Position numbers and translations under genes: made by a program
Shown here: one piece after another, positions 26,776 to 36,202 of the stretch
Position numbering within the stretch: position 1 is the stretch's first letter
How the letters are laid out: every line of letters starts with the position of its first letter
The notes under the pieces: generated by a model
Databases searched by the model: none
What the model saw: only the letters and a program-made list of their open reading frames with translations
Told to the model about the DNA's origin: nothing
Assembly: GCF_024339125.1 (NCBI RefSeq)
Contig: NZ_CP101417.1
Span: forward strand, 4,351,001-4,415,000
Reading direction: 5' to 3'
From: Xanthomonas hortorum
Lineage (GTDB): Bacteria; Pseudomonadota; Gammaproteobacteria; Xanthomonadales; Xanthomonadaceae
Length of the DNA stretch: 64,000 nucleotides

Positions 26776-27297
26776 TCATCGCGGCGGCGCGACGATGGCG
26801 TCGGGAATATACGGAGTCACCGAGACCCGGATACGCAGCCGGTTGCCCGGATCTTCCGGCAGCCGCGAACGGTACTTGGTGCCCTTGTAGACGTAATCCA
26901 CATCGAAGGCGATCGGCCGCCGGAACTCGCGCGGCACTTCCACCACCCGGCAATTGCGCCGCGTGCTGGTCGGCGGCACTGCCACCGGTGCAGACGGCAG
27001 CTCGGGCCTGCGCGAGAACATCTCCTTGACCGAATCGACCATCCGGTTGATCCGGCCTTCGTCGTCTACCGCAGGCGCAGCGGCGACAGGCGCAATCTGC
27101 TCGGCCTCGCACTGTTCTTCGATACGGGTGGCGCGCAAGGTCTGGTAGACCGGCTCCACGTTGAGTACCTGCGCGTAATCCAGCTTCACGTTCTCGATCA
27201 CCACGACCCGGTTCTTGGGGTCAGGCTCTGCCGCATGCGCCGCCAGTGCCTGCCAGGCAAACACACACAGCAGCATGAAGAACAGGGAAGGTCGCAT
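26776..27297 (-). CDS. Secreted protein of unknown function (UmoD-like)
   Basis: 173 residues with a signal peptide (about 1-22, ending A-A-H-A-A). The mature part has L-D-Y-A-Q-V-L-N-V-E-P-V-Y near its start, two cysteines (E-E-Q-C-E and R-R-N-C-R), and Y-V-Y-K-G-T-K-Y-R-S-R-L-P-E-D-P-G-N-R-L near the end. These resemble UmoD/glycine-zipper-associated envelope proteins, where the second half binds or reports on the outer envelope. I cannot give a function. The start at 27297 is chosen because signal-peptide features follow directly. It reads away from cysS. Confidence 0.7.
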   Translation of the reverse strand: MRPSLFFMLLCVFAWQALAAHAAEPDPKNRVVVIENVKLDYAQVLNVEPVYQTLRATRIEEQCEAEQIAPVAAAPAVDDEGRINRMVDSVKEMFSRRPELPSAPVAVPPTSTRRNCRVVEVPREFRRPIAFDVDYVYKGTKYRSRLPEDPGNRLRIRVSVTPYIPDAIVAPPR

Positions 27298-27442
27298 CAG
27301 TACCAGAGAAGGCGTCGCCAGGCAGTACGTAAGTGTATGGAGCTTGCGATCTCCGGGGCTGAACGCAACCCATCCGATTGCGAGTGCCGGCCGTGACATG
27401 CCATCGCCTGGGGGTTTGGTTCGCCTAGCCGCCGCGACCGGC

Positions 27443-27448
27443 TAGAAT
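27443..27448 (+). promoter_or_regulatory. -10 hexamer TAGAAT of cysS
   Basis: TAGAAT 21 bases before the cysS ATG, leaving a short leader of about 15 bases. The -35 region is not clear. The same hexamer precedes the gene at 2138 and epmB (50722-50727), so it may be a common -10 form here. Confidence 0.45.
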
Positions 27449-27469
27449 CGTGCAGTTACCCTTTTCCAG

Positions 27470-28915
27470 ATGCCGATGATCCTGCGCCTGCACAACAACC
27501 TGACGCGGCGGGTCGAGCCGTTCGCGCCGCTCGACCCCACCAGCCCCACCCTGTATGTGTGCGGCCCCACCGTCTACAACTACGCGCATATCGGCAACGC
27601 CCGCGGCCCGGTGGTGTTCGATGTGCTGGCCGCACTGCTGCGGCGGCGCTATGGCGCGCTGCGCTACGCGCGCAACATCACCGACGTGGACGACAAGATC
27701 AACGCCGCCGCCCAGGCGCAGGGCGTGCCGATCTCGACCATCACCGATCGCTTCGCCGCGATCTACCGCCAGGACATGGCCGCGCTCGGCGTGGTGCCGC
27801 CGGACATCGAGCCGGCAGCCACCGCGCATATTCCGCAGATCGTGGCGATGATCGAGCAGCTGATCGCCAACGGGCATGCCTATGCCGCCGAAGGCCACGT
27901 GCTGTTCGCGGTGGCCAGCTTCGAACACTACGGCAAGCTCTCGCGTCGCGACCCGGACGAGATGCTGGCCGGCGCGCGCGTGGATGTGGCTCCCTACAAG
28001 CGCGACCCGGGCGACTTCGTGCTGTGGAAACCCTCCAGCGACGAGCTGCCCGGTTGGGAATCGCCCTGGGGCCGTGGCCGCCCGGGCTGGCATATCGAAT
28101 GCTCGGCGATGGCCGCCGCGCACCTGGGCCCGACCATCGACATCCATGCCGGCGGCGTGGACCTGCAGTTCCCGCATCACGAGAACGAGATCGCGCAGAG
28201 CGAGTGCGCGCATGGCGGGGCCACCTTTGCGCGGTTCTGGCTGCACAACGGCATGCTCAATTTCAGCGGCGCCAAGATGAGCAAGTCGCTGGGCAACATC
28301 GAAACCGTGCACGACCTGATCGCCAGGCACCCGCCCGAAGCGCTGCGCTACGCCCTGCTGAGCGCGCATTACCGGCAGCCGCTGGACTGGTCGGATGGCT
28401 TGATCGAGCAGGCCAAGAACACGCTGGACCGGCTGTATGGCACGTTGCGCGATCTGGCAGCTGTGGAAACCGATGCAGGCGTCGGCCCCACACAGCCGAC
28501 CACGATTCCTGGCGATGTGGAATCTGCGCTGGACGATGACCTCAATACGCCGCTGGCGCTTGCAGCACTGGCGAAGCTTGCAAAGGAGGCCAGCCGGGCA
28601 CTGCACGATTTCGCACAGGCGGGCGGGCCGGACAGCGAGCGAAGCGGCGAGCATCTTGCGGCGCTGCGCCGAGCCAAATCCGTTCTGCTTGGCGCAGGCC
28701 TGGCGCTAGGCCTGCTGCAGCAGGACCCGGCCGCATGGTTCTCGCGCGGCACCGATGCCGGCGACGATGCGCGCATCACCACGCTGGTCGAAGAGCGCAA
28801 TGCGGCAAAGAAAGCCAAGGATTTCGCCCGTGCCGACGCCATCCGCAAGCAACTGGCCGACGAAGGCATCGTGCTGGAAGACACCCCGCAAGGCGTACGC
28901 TGGAAGCGCGCATGA
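27470..28915 (+). CDS. cysS: Cysteinyl-tRNA synthetase
   Basis: Class I aminoacyl-tRNA synthetase, 481 residues. The zinc/cysteine-binding C-G-P-T-V-Y-N-Y begins at Cys31, the HIGH-type motif is A-H-I-G-N-A-R, C-S-A-M-A precedes the zinc-site region H-H-E-N-E-I-A-Q-S, and the KMSKS motif is A-K-M-S-K-S-L-G-N. The C-terminal DALR-like and anticodon region ends R-W-K-R-A. The start could be the ATG at 27470 or the one six bases later. Monocistronic by spacing; a repeat-rich gap follows. Confidence 0.96.
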   Translation: MPMILRLHNNLTRRVEPFAPLDPTSPTLYVCGPTVYNYAHIGNARGPVVFDVLAALLRRRYGALRYARNITDVDDKINAAAQAQGVPISTITDRFAAIYRQDMAALGVVPPDIEPAATAHIPQIVAMIEQLIANGHAYAAEGHVLFAVASFEHYGKLSRRDPDEMLAGARVDVAPYKRDPGDFVLWKPSSDELPGWESPWGRGRPGWHIECSAMAAAHLGPTIDIHAGGVDLQFPHHENEIAQSECAHGGATFARFWLHNGMLNFSGAKMSKSLGNIETVHDLIARHPPEALRYALLSAHYRQPLDWSDGLIEQAKNTLDRLYGTLRDLAAVETDAGVGPTQPTTIPGDVESALDDDLNTPLALAALAKLAKEASRALHDFAQAGGPDSERSGEHLAALRRAKSVLLGAGLALGLLQQDPAAWFSRGTDAGDDARITTLVEERNAAKKAKDFARADAIRKQLADEGIVLEDTPQGVRWKRA

Positions 28916-28916
28916 C

Positions 28917-29150
28917 TCTCCCCTTCTCCCTTCGGGAGAAGGTGGCGCGTAGCGCCGGATGAGGGTACGGGCGAAGCCACATGAGAAGAAGTTAATGCAC
29001 GTGGCTCCGCCCGCACCCTCACCCCAACCCCAACCCCCGCTCCGCGCCCCGGCCCGCGCTGGCGGCGCGGGCGGCGCGGGCGCTCCAAGGCACGCGCGCC
29101 AGTGGCGCGCAAACCGCGCCTTCTCGCCCCATAGGGAGAGGGGCTTTCAC
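28917..29150. repeat. Complex palindromic repeat (second copy) between cysS and sufE
   Basis: It starts with the hairpin CTTCTCCCTTCGGGAGAAGG, then GGATGAGGGTACGGGCGAAGC, and later the partner CTCCGCCCGCACCCTCACCCC. It ends with a GGGAGAGGGGC arm. It is related to 23978-24114 but has an extra GC-rich middle section (about 29035-29130) of GCGC/CGCG runs. No gene was found in it. Confidence 0.7.
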
Positions 29151-29171
29151 AGAATTGATTCTGGATTTTAG

Positions 29172-29609
29172 ATGACCACTACCCCCTTCCCGCTCGAACC
29201 CACCGCCATCGAAGCACAGGCCACCATCGCCGAGGAATTTTCCTTCTTCAGCGACTGGTCCGAGCGCTACCAGTACCTGATCGACCTGGGCCGCAAACTG
29301 CCCACCTTCCCGGAACAGTGGAAGACCGAAGAACACCGCCTGCATGGCTGCCAGTCGATGGTATGGATCGTGCCGGAGGGCAACGCCGAGCGGCTGGACT
29401 TCCACGCCGTCAGCGATTCGGCGATCGTCTCCGGGCTGATCTATCTCGCCTTGCGCGTGTACTCGGGGCGTAGCGCGCAGGAAATCATCGCCACCGAGCC
29501 GGACTATATCGCCGGGATTGGACTGGCCAAGCACCTGTCGCCGACCCGCAGCAACGGTGTGGCGGCGATGCTGGCCTTCATTCGCGACACCGCCCGCGCC
29601 CAGCAGTGA
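29172..29609 (+). CDS. sufE: Cysteine desulfurase activator SufE
   Basis: Accepts sulfur from the desulfurase SufS and passes it to the iron-sulfur scaffold. 145 residues, with acceptor Cys60 in the loop L-H-G-C-Q-S. Preceding D-W-S-E-R-Y-Q-Y-L-I-D-L-G-R and later G-L-I-Y-L-A-L-R-V-Y-S-G are family-typical. No suf operon is adjacent. The stop overlaps a GTG start of the next gene. Confidence 0.94.
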   Translation: MTTTPFPLEPTAIEAQATIAEEFSFFSDWSERYQYLIDLGRKLPTFPEQWKTEEHRLHGCQSMVWIVPEGNAERLDFHAVSDSAIVSGLIYLALRVYSGRSAQEIIATEPDYIAGIGLAKHLSPTRSNGVAAMLAFIRDTARAQQ

Positions 29610-30859
29610 GCACGCCCACGCCTCCCTCGCCCGCCGCCTCGCTGCGCACGCTTTTTGCCTACCCCGGCTTCGGCCTGGTGCTGCTGTATCGCGTGGCGGC
29701 GATGCTGTCGTACCAGATCGTCGCGGTCACGGTCGGTTGGCATATCTACGAGATCACCCGCAATCCGCTCTCGCTCGGGCTGATCGGGCTGGCGGAGATC
29801 CTGCCGTTCTTCTGCATCGCGCCGTTTGCCGGTTATCTGGTCGATCACTTGCCGCGCCGCCGTCTGGGCATGGTCGCGGTGCTGGGCCTGGTCGCCACTG
29901 CGCTACTGCTGTTGGCGATCACGCATGGCTGGCTGCCGGTACAAGGCGTGTGGCCGATCTATGCGGCCATCGCACTGACCGGTGCGGCGCGCTCGTTCCT
30001 GTCGCCGGTTTACAACGCCTTGTTCGCGCGCGCGTTGCCGCGCGAGGCCTTCGCGCGCGGCGCTAGCATCGGCAGCGTCACTTTTCAGGCCGGCATGGTC
30101 ATCGGCCCGGCGCTGGGCGGCGTGCTGGTCGGCTGGGGCGGCAAGGGCCTGGCTTATGGCGTTGCGGCGAGTGTGGCGTTGGTGGCGATCCTGGCGCTGG
30201 CCCTGTTGCGCGTCAGCGAGCCGGTCAACGAAGGTCCGCGCGCGCCGATCTTTCGCAGCATCGCCGAAGGTGCGCAATTCGTGCTGTCCAACCAGATCAT
30301 GCTGGGCGCGATGGCGCTGGACATGTTTTCGGTACTGCTGGGTGGCGCAGTGTCGATGCTGCCCGCCTTCATCCACGACATCCTGCACTACGGTCCGGAA
30401 GGCCTGGGCATCCTGCGCGGTGCACCGGCACTGGGCTCGATCGTGGTCGGCGTGTGGCTGGCGCGGCACCCGCTGCAGCGCAATGCCGGGCGCATCCTGA
30501 TGCTGTCGGTGGCCGGTTTCGGGTTGTGCACGATCGCGTTCGGCCTGTCGCGGCATTTCTGGCTGTCGGCGGCCATCCTGCTGGTCTACGGCATGTGCGA
30601 CGGCGTCTCGGTGGTGGTGCGTCAGACCATCCTGCAGCTGGCCACGCCCGATGCGATGCGCGGCCGGGTGTCGTCGATCAACGGCATCTTCATCGGCTCG
30701 TCCAACGAGCTGGGCGCGTTCTACGACGGGGTGATGGCGCGCCTGGTCGGCCTGGTGCCGGCGGTGGTGATCGGCGGCTGCGTCACGCTGGGCGTGGTTG
30801 CGACCACCGCGTGGAAGGCGCCGAAGCTACGCAAGCTGGATCTGCGCGACTTGCAGTGA
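29606..30859 (+). CDS. MFS transporter (EntS/DHA3-like)
   Basis: 417 residues, about twelve helices. The DHA3-type signature includes V-G-W-H-I-Y-E-I-T-R-N-P-L-S-L-G-L-I-G-L-A-E in the second region and D-H-L-P-R-R-R-L-G between helices 2 and 3. Relatives export siderophores or macrolides; the substrate here is unknown. It starts with GTG at 29606 in a GTGA overlap with sufE, so the two are co-translated. A terminator follows at 30922. Confidence 0.8.
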   Translation: MSTPTPPSPAASLRTLFAYPGFGLVLLYRVAAMLSYQIVAVTVGWHIYEITRNPLSLGLIGLAEILPFFCIAPFAGYLVDHLPRRRLGMVAVLGLVATALLLLAITHGWLPVQGVWPIYAAIALTGAARSFLSPVYNALFARALPREAFARGASIGSVTFQAGMVIGPALGGVLVGWGGKGLAYGVAASVALVAILALALLRVSEPVNEGPRAPIFRSIAEGAQFVLSNQIMLGAMALDMFSVLLGGAVSMLPAFIHDILHYGPEGLGILRGAPALGSIVVGVWLARHPLQRNAGRILMLSVAGFGLCTIAFGLSRHFWLSAAILLVYGMCDGVSVVVRQTILQLATPDAMRGRVSSINGIFIGSSNELGAFYDGVMARLVGLVPAVVIGGCVTLGVVATTAWKAPKLRKLDLRDLQ

Positions 30860-30921
30860 TGTGCGCAATGGCGAGATGCCGGTAGCGAACGCAGCCGGCA
30901 TCGCTATTCCCCTAACGCATC

Positions 30922-30950
30922 AAAAACCCCGCACATGGCGGGGTTTTTTT
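30922..30950. terminator. Bidirectional terminator
   Basis: Stem CCCCGC/GCGGGG with A5 on one side and T7 on the other and a 5-base loop. It lies between the convergent MFS gene (+) and dksA homologue (-), and serves both. Confidence 0.85.
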
Positions 30951-30998
30951 AGTCGACCAATGAGGCTTCGACGCTTGCTGAGCGATCAATTTTAACGA

Positions 30999-32039
30999 TC
31001 AATCGCCCTGCTGCTTCTGCAGATGCTCCCAACGCTCTTGCGCGTCGATGGTGCGCTCGGCGGTCAGACGCGCTTCCAGGCGGTCCAGGCCGATCTCTTC
31101 GCCGGTGTCCACGCAATAGCCGTAGTCGCCATCTTCCAGACGCTTGAGCGTGCTGTCGATCTTGGAGATCAGCTTGCGTGCACGGTCGCGGGCGCGCAGT
31201 TCCAGCGAGTTCTCGGTCTCGCGGGTGGCACGCTCGGCTTCGTCGCCGATATCGCGCACTTCTTCGCGCAGGTTCTCGATGGTCTGCTTGGATTCCTCGA
31301 CCATCTCGTTGCGCCACCGCTGCAGACGCTGACGGAAGTACTCCTGCTGCAGCTTGCTCATGTACTCCTCGTCCGCGGCAGGCTTGTAGCCCTGCGGCAG
31401 GATCGGGCGACCGGTGGTCTCGTCGATCTTGTAGTCGACCACCTTGTACTTGGTCTTGGGCGTCGGGCTGGACGACTTGGCAGTCACGGCCACGGCCACC
31501 TTACCGACCGGACGGGTCGCGGCGGGCTTGGCGGGGGCTTCGGTTTTGGTTGGTGTTTTTGCTGAAGATTTCGAAACGGGCACGGGATTCTTAACTGACG
31601 GGGTCGCAGGCTTTGCCGGCTTCGCAGGGACGGCCTTGGGGGCCGGTGCGGGCGCGGGCTTTTCAGCCTTGACCGGGACTGACTTGGCCGGAGTCGGCTT
31701 GGCAGCCGGCTTCGGTACGGACTTGGGCGCCACCGGCGTGGCGGCCGGTTTGGCGGCAGCCGGAGCTGCCTTGTTTGCCGCCGGCTTTGCAGCACTCTTG
31801 GCGGCCGGTTTTACAGGTTTAACAGCCGCGGGCTGGGGCACTGCGGCCTTGGAGGCCGGCGCCGGCTTGGCAGCGGCCTTGGTCACAGCTGCCTTCTTGG
31901 CAACAGGTTGCTTGGTGGCCGGCGTCGCCTGCTTGGCAGCCGGTTTTGCAGCGGCAGGCGCCGCCGCTTTCTTCGCAACGGGTTTGGCGGACTTCTTGGC
32001 GGCCTCTACGGCCTTGTTTGCAGTTTTTTTAGCAGCCAC
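30999..32039 (-). CDS. dksA: DksA homologue with long Lys/Ala/Pro-rich N-terminal tail
   Basis: 346 residues. Residues 1-195 are low-complexity Lys-Ala-Pro-Val repeats (many P-A-A-K units) like histone H1 or AlgP tails. Residues 215-340 match DksA: coiled coil with E-N-S-L-E-L-R-A-R-D-R-A-R-K-L, tip residues Asp266, Glu269 and Ala271 (Escherichia coli Asp71, Asp74, Ala76), and the globular D-Y-G-Y-C-V-D-T-G-E-E-I-G-L. Only Cys309 of the four zinc cysteines remains, as in zinc-independent DksA2-type proteins. It would bind the RNA polymerase secondary channel and act with ppGpp; the tail may add DNA binding (inference). The coding frame is continuous through both parts. A terminator follows. 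Confidence 0.88.
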   Translation of the reverse strand: MAAKKTANKAVEAAKKSAKPVAKKAAAPAAAKPAAKQATPATKQPVAKKAAVTKAAAKPAPASKAAVPQPAAVKPVKPAAKSAAKPAANKAAPAAAKPAATPVAPKSVPKPAAKPTPAKSVPVKAEKPAPAPAPKAVPAKPAKPATPSVKNPVPVSKSSAKTPTKTEAPAKPAATRPVGKVAVAVTAKSSSPTPKTKYKVVDYKIDETTGRPILPQGYKPAADEEYMSKLQQEYFRQRLQRWRNEMVEESKQTIENLREEVRDIGDEAERATRETENSLELRARDRARKLISKIDSTLKRLEDGDYGYCVDTGEEIGLDRLEARLTAERTIDAQERWEHLQKQQGD

Positions 32040-32147
32040 GAAACGCTCATCCTTGGTTCCCCCGGGGCCCGGGAAAGCGGGCCTTTATAGCTTACCCCAA
32101 TGACCCCCGGCAACCACCCATTAGTCCAAGTGGCATATCATTGGCAA

Positions 32148-32423
32148 GTGATCTCACGCCTGCTCATCGCGCTGCTGCGCTTCTACAAAATATTCATTAG
32201 CCCTCTGTTAGGGCCGCGCTGCCGGTTTGCGCCCAGTTGCTCGGAGTATGCAATGACCGCGATCGGCCGCTTTGGCCCGCTTCGCGGCTGCTGGCTGGCT
32301 GCACGCCGGCTGGGCCGTTGCCATCCTTTCCATCCGGGCGGGTTCGATCCCGTCCCCGACGCGCCTACGTCCGCGTCTTCGCCCTCTTCCACTTCCTGCC
32401 GCTGCAAAGGACCCCACCCATGA
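32148..32423 (+). CDS. yidD: Membrane protein insertion efficiency factor YidD
   Basis: A small peripheral membrane protein assisting YidC-linked insertion. From GTG 32148 the product is 91 residues, with an amphipathic start and the invariant [14 protein letters not shown]-x-P-S-C-S-E-Y-A, then [13 protein letters not shown]. The C-terminal Ser/Pro-rich tail is unusual but common in the genus. An in-frame ATG at 32100 would add 16 atypical residues. Its stop overlaps the pyrC start. Confidence 0.9.
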   Translation: MISRLLIALLRFYKIFISPLLGPRCRFAPSCSEYAMTAIGRFGPLRGCWLAARRLGRCHPFHPGGFDPVPDAPTSASSPSSTSCRCKGPHP

Positions 32424-33769
32424 GCCGAACCGTCATCGTCAATGCCCGCCTGGTCAATGAAGGCAAGGAGTTCGACGCCGATCTCCTGATCGAGGGTGGC
32501 CGCATCGCCAAGATCGCCGACAAGATCACTCCGGCTGCAGGCGATACGGTGGTGGACGCGGCCGGGCGCTGGGTGCTGCCGGGCATGATCGACGACCAGG
32601 TGCACTTCCGCGAGCCGGGGCTGACCCACAAGGGCGATATCGCCACCGAATCCGGCGCTGCCGTGGCCGGCGGCCTGACCAGCTTCATGGACATGCCCAA
32701 CACCAATCCGCCGACCCTGGATGCGGCTGCGCTGCAGTCCAAGTACGACGCTGCGGCCGGGCGCGCCTGGGCCAATTACGGCTTCTACATGGGCGCCAGC
32801 AACGACAATCTGGCCGCGATCCAGACGCTGGATCCCAAGACCGCGCCGGGCATCAAGGTGTTCATGGGCGCCTCCACCGGCAACATGCTGGTCGACAACC
32901 CCGAAACGCTGGATGCGATCTTCCGCGACGCGCCCACGCCGATCATCACCCACTGTGAAGACACCCCGACCATCGATGCGACGCTGGCGCAGTTCAAGGA
33001 AAAGTACGGCGACGCATTGACCCCGGAGATGCACCCGGACATCCGCTCGCGCGAGGCCTGCCTGAAGTCCTCGCAGCTGGCGGTGTCGTTGGCGCGCAAG
33101 CACAACACGCGCCTGCACGTGCTGCATATCTCCACTGCCGACGAGCTGGCGCTGTTCGAGGCCGGCCCGCTGGTCGACGCCGACGGCAAAGTGCGCAAGC
33201 GCATCACCGCCGAGACTTGCATCCACTTTTTGCGCTTCGACCGCAGCGATTACGCGCGGCTGGGCAACCTGATCAAGTGCAACCCCGCGATCAAGGACGC
33301 CGACGACCGCCTGGCGCTGATCGAAGCGCTGGCCGAAGACGTCATCGACGTGCTTGCCACCGACCACGCCCCGCACACCTGGGAAGAGAAGCAGAAGCCC
33401 TACGCGCAGGCGCCGTCGGGCCTGCCGTTGGTGCAGTACGCGCTGGTCGCCGCGCTGGAGCTGGTGCATGAAGGCAAGCTGCCGATCACCCGTATCGTGC
33501 AGAAGTTCGCGCATGCGCCGGCGCAGTTGTTCGATGTGGAAGAGCGCGGTTTTCTGCGCGAAGGCTATTTCGCCGATCTTGTGATGATCGACAACACCCC
33601 GTTCACCGTGAAGCGCGAGCAGGTGCTGTCCAAGTGCGGCTGGTCGCCGTTCGAAGGCACCACCTTCCGCTCGCGCATCGCCGCGACCTGGGTCAACGGC
33701 CAGCAGGTGTGGGATGGCGAACAGTTGGTCGGTAGCGCCGCCGGTCAGCGCCTGACCTTCGACCGCTGA
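32420..33769 (+). CDS. pyrC: Dihydroorotase (type I)
   Basis: Third step of pyrimidine synthesis; cyclises carbamoyl aspartate. 449 residues, amidohydrolase fold. Metal-binding motif [10 protein letters not shown], then D-M-P-N-T-N-P, the region [24 protein letters not shown] and the catalytic Asp in A-T-D-H-A-P-H. The ATGA start/stop overlap with yidD and a TGATG junction with the M23 peptidase gene make a three-gene unit. Confidence 0.95.
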   Translation: MSRTVIVNARLVNEGKEFDADLLIEGGRIAKIADKITPAAGDTVVDAAGRWVLPGMIDDQVHFREPGLTHKGDIATESGAAVAGGLTSFMDMPNTNPPTLDAAALQSKYDAAAGRAWANYGFYMGASNDNLAAIQTLDPKTAPGIKVFMGASTGNMLVDNPETLDAIFRDAPTPIITHCEDTPTIDATLAQFKEKYGDALTPEMHPDIRSREACLKSSQLAVSLARKHNTRLHVLHISTADELALFEAGPLVDADGKVRKRITAETCIHFLRFDRSDYARLGNLIKCNPAIKDADDRLALIEALAEDVIDVLATDHAPHTWEEKQKPYAQAPSGLPLVQYALVAALELVHEGKLPITRIVQKFAHAPAQLFDVEERGFLREGYFADLVMIDNTPFTVKREQVLSKCGWSPFEGTTFRSRIAATWVNGQQVWDGEQLVGSAAGQRLTFDR

Positions 33770-34608
33770 TGCGCGCAGCCCTGCTTGGCGCCTGGCTTGC
33801 GCTGGCGCCGCTCGCGTTTGCTGTGGGTGATGCCGCTGCGCAATCTGCGAGCGCTGCGGATGTGGTGTTTCCGCCAAGCGCCTCGCAAGGCGCGATGGTG
33901 ATCGGCAAGGTGCCGGCAGGCAGCCAGGTGCAGTACGCCGGCCGCACGTTGCGGGTGAGCGGCTATGGCAGCGTGGTGTTCGGTATCGGCCGCGATGCCA
34001 CCGGCCCCTTGCAGGTGCAGATCACCCGGCCCGATGGCGGCAAGGAGACTGCCAGCATCGCAGTGACGCCGCGCGATTGGCCGGTGGAACGCGTCAACGG
34101 CGTGCCGCCCAAGACCGTCAACCCGCCTGCGGCGATCGCCGAACGGATCAAGCGCGAACAAGCGCAGGTCACCGCTGCGCGCGATCGCGACGACGCGCGT
34201 ACTGATTTCGCGCAGCCCTTCATCTGGCCGGTGCAGGGCCGCATCAGCGGGCGCTTCGGCAATGCGCGTGTCTATAACGGTCAGCCCGGCGCCGGTCATT
34301 CGGGCATGGATATCGCGGTACCCACCGGCACGCCGGTCAAGGCGCCGGCCGCCGGCGTGGTCACCTTCGCCGCGCCGGATCTGTATCTGACCGGTGGCAC
34401 GGTGCTGCTCGATCATGGCTTCGGGGTGAGCTCCAACTTTCTGCACCTGTCGCGCATCGACGTGAAAGTGGGCGATCGCGTGGAGCAGGGTCAGGTGATT
34501 GCTGCCGTGGGCGCCACCGGGCGCGCGACCGGGCCGCATCTGCATTGGGGGATGAATTGGTTCGATGTGCGCATCGATCCGTTGCTGGTGCTTGAGCGCA
34601 ACAAATAG
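33769..34608 (+). CDS. M23 family metallopeptidase (secreted)
   Basis: 279 residues with a signal peptide (about 1-25), an N-terminal beta domain (about 30-110), a helical linker, then the LytM/M23 domain (about 150-275). Zinc motif: G-A-G-H-S-G-M-D-I and H-L-H-W-G, with P-T-G-T-P-V-K-A-P-A-A-G-V-V. Such enzymes cleave peptidoglycan cross-links. It shares a TGATG junction with pyrC. Function in growth or morphology is inferred from the family only. Confidence 0.9.
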   Translation: MRAALLGAWLALAPLAFAVGDAAAQSASAADVVFPPSASQGAMVIGKVPAGSQVQYAGRTLRVSGYGSVVFGIGRDATGPLQVQITRPDGGKETASIAVTPRDWPVERVNGVPPKTVNPPAAIAERIKREQAQVTAARDRDDARTDFAQPFIWPVQGRISGRFGNARVYNGQPGAGHSGMDIAVPTGTPVKAPAAGVVTFAAPDLYLTGGTVLLDHGFGVSSNFLHLSRIDVKVGDRVEQGQVIAAVGATGRATGPHLHWGMNWFDVRIDPLLVLERNK

Positions 34609-34846
34609 AGCCGTTGGGTAGCGAAATGAAACAGCGGGCACCGGTTGCGTTAGCGTGGCGGCCTGTTCTCTGCGGCCTACCCGCTGTGCCTGTGTTGGTC
34701 GCGGGGCTTTGCGGTATAACCGGGACGACCGTCGATCTTCGATCCTCGCCACTTTCGTAGCGGACGATCGAGCCAGACGGTTAGTCCATCGCTGCGGCGT
34801 CGGACGTGCTTCATCTCCCCTCCCCCGACCGCAGGAGATGTGCGAC
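34609..34846 (+). other. Leader/promoter region before the ethanolamine operon
   Basis: 238 bases with no gene. It is GC-rich with short local inverted repeats, for example around 34658-34700. I see no riboswitch that I can name; a cobalamin leader would make sense for eutBC but the conserved box elements were not recognised. A GCAGGAG Shine-Dalgarno precedes the permease ATG. Confidence 0.5.
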
Positions 34847-36202
34847 ATGCGCAACGAGCAACTCAAACCCACACTGGGCACCTGGCAACTGTGGGGGATC
34901 GCCGTGGGACTGGTGATTTCCGGCGAGTATTTCGGTTGGAGCTACGGCTGGGGCACCGCCGGTACCCTGGGATTTCTGGTGACCACCGTGCTGGTGGCGG
35001 TGATGTACACCTGCTTCATCTTCAGCTTCACCGAGTTGACCACGGCCATCCCGAACGCCGGTGGGCCGTTCGCCTATAGCCTGCGCGCGTTCGGCACCTA
35101 CGGCGGCATGCTGGCGGGCCTGGCCACACTGATCGAATTCGTGTTCGCGCCACCGGCCATTGCGATGGCGATCGGCGCCTATCTCAACGTGCAGTTTCCG
35201 ACCCTGGACCCACGTATCGCCGCAATCGGGGCGTATGTGATCTTCATGAGCTTGAACATCGTCGGCGTGGCGATCGCCGCCACCTTCGAGTTGGTGGTGA
35301 CTCTGCTGGCGGTGATCGAACTGCTGGTGTTCATGGGTGTGGTGGCGCCGGGTTTCAGCGTCGCGCGCTTTGCCGCCAACGGTTGGGCCGGCAGCAACGA
35401 CTTCGGCCCGGCGGCGATCTCCGGCATCTTCGCTGCGATTCCGTTTGCGATCTGGTTCTTTCTGGCGATCGAGGGCGCGGCGATGGCGGCCGAAGAAGCC
35501 AAGGATCCCAAGCGCACGATCCCGCGCGCCTACATCGCCGGCATCCTCACGCTGGTGGTGCTGGCGTTGGGAACGATGGTGTTTGCCGGCGGCGTCGGCG
35601 ATTGGCGCCAGCTGTCCAACATCAACGACCCGTTGCCGCAGGCAATGAAAGCGGTGGTCGGCAATAGCTCGACCTGGCTGCACATGCTGGTGTGGATCGG
35701 CCTGTTCGGTCTGGTGGCCAGTTTCCACGGCATCATCCTGGGCTATTCGCGGCAATTCTTCGCATTGGCGCGTGCGGGTTTTTTGCCGCACGGGCTGGCC
35801 AAACTGTCGCGCTTTCGCACGCCGCATCGCGCGATTCTTGCTGGCGGCGCGATCGGCATCGCGGCGATCTGCAGCGATGGCGTGGTCAAGATCCAGGGCA
35901 TGTCGCTGACCGCGGCGATGATCACCATGTCGGTGTTCGGCGCGATCGTGATGTATCTGATGAGCATGCTCAGCCTGTTCAAACTGCGCCGCGCCGAGCC
36001 ATTGCTTGAGCGCAGTTTTCGCGCACCGGGTTATCCGGTGGTGCCGGCGATTGCGCTGCTGCTGGCGCTGGTGTGCCTGGTGGCGATGGTGTGGTTCAAC
36101 CCGATCGTGGCGCTGATCTTTGTAGGCCTGCTGCTGTTTGGTGCGGTGTGTTGCGTGCTGAGCTTGCGCGGCCAACACACACCTGCGAGCACTGTCAGAT
36201 GA
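34847..36202 (+). CDS. eat: Ethanolamine permease (APC family)
   Basis: 451 residues, about twelve helices of the amino acid-polyamine-organocation superfamily. The Eat-type features G-I-A-V-G-L-V-I-S-G-E-Y-F-G-W-S-Y-G-W and F-F-L-A-I-E-G-A-A-M-A-A-E-E are seen. The eutBC context makes ethanolamine the likely substrate. The ATG at 34847 has a good Shine-Dalgarno; in-frame upstream sequence is not family-like. Its stop overlaps the eutB start. Confidence 0.9.
   Translation: MRNEQLKPTLGTWQLWGIAVGLVISGEYFGWSYGWGTAGTLGFLVTTVLVAVMYTCFIFSFTELTTAIPNAGGPFAYSLRAFGTYGGMLAGLATLIEFVFAPPAIAMAIGAYLNVQFPTLDPRIAAIGAYVIFMSLNIVGVAIAATFELVVTLLAVIELLVFMGVVAPGFSVARFAANGWAGSNDFGPAAISGIFAAIPFAIWFFLAIEGAAMAAEEAKDPKRTIPRAYIAGILTLVVLALGTMVFAGGVGDWRQLSNINDPLPQAMKAVVGNSSTWLHMLVWIGLFGLVASFHGIILGYSRQFFALARAGFLPHGLAKLSRFRTPHRAILAGGAIGIAAICSDGVVKIQGMSLTAAMITMSVFGAIVMYLMSMLSLFKLRRAEPLLERSFRAPGYPVVPAIALLLALVCLVAMVWFNPIVALIFVGLLLFGAVCCVLSLRGQHTPASTVR

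Noticed and set aside
34609-34846. Cobalamin riboswitch before eutBC
   Set aside because: Expected from the cofactor, but the conserved box elements were not found by eye.
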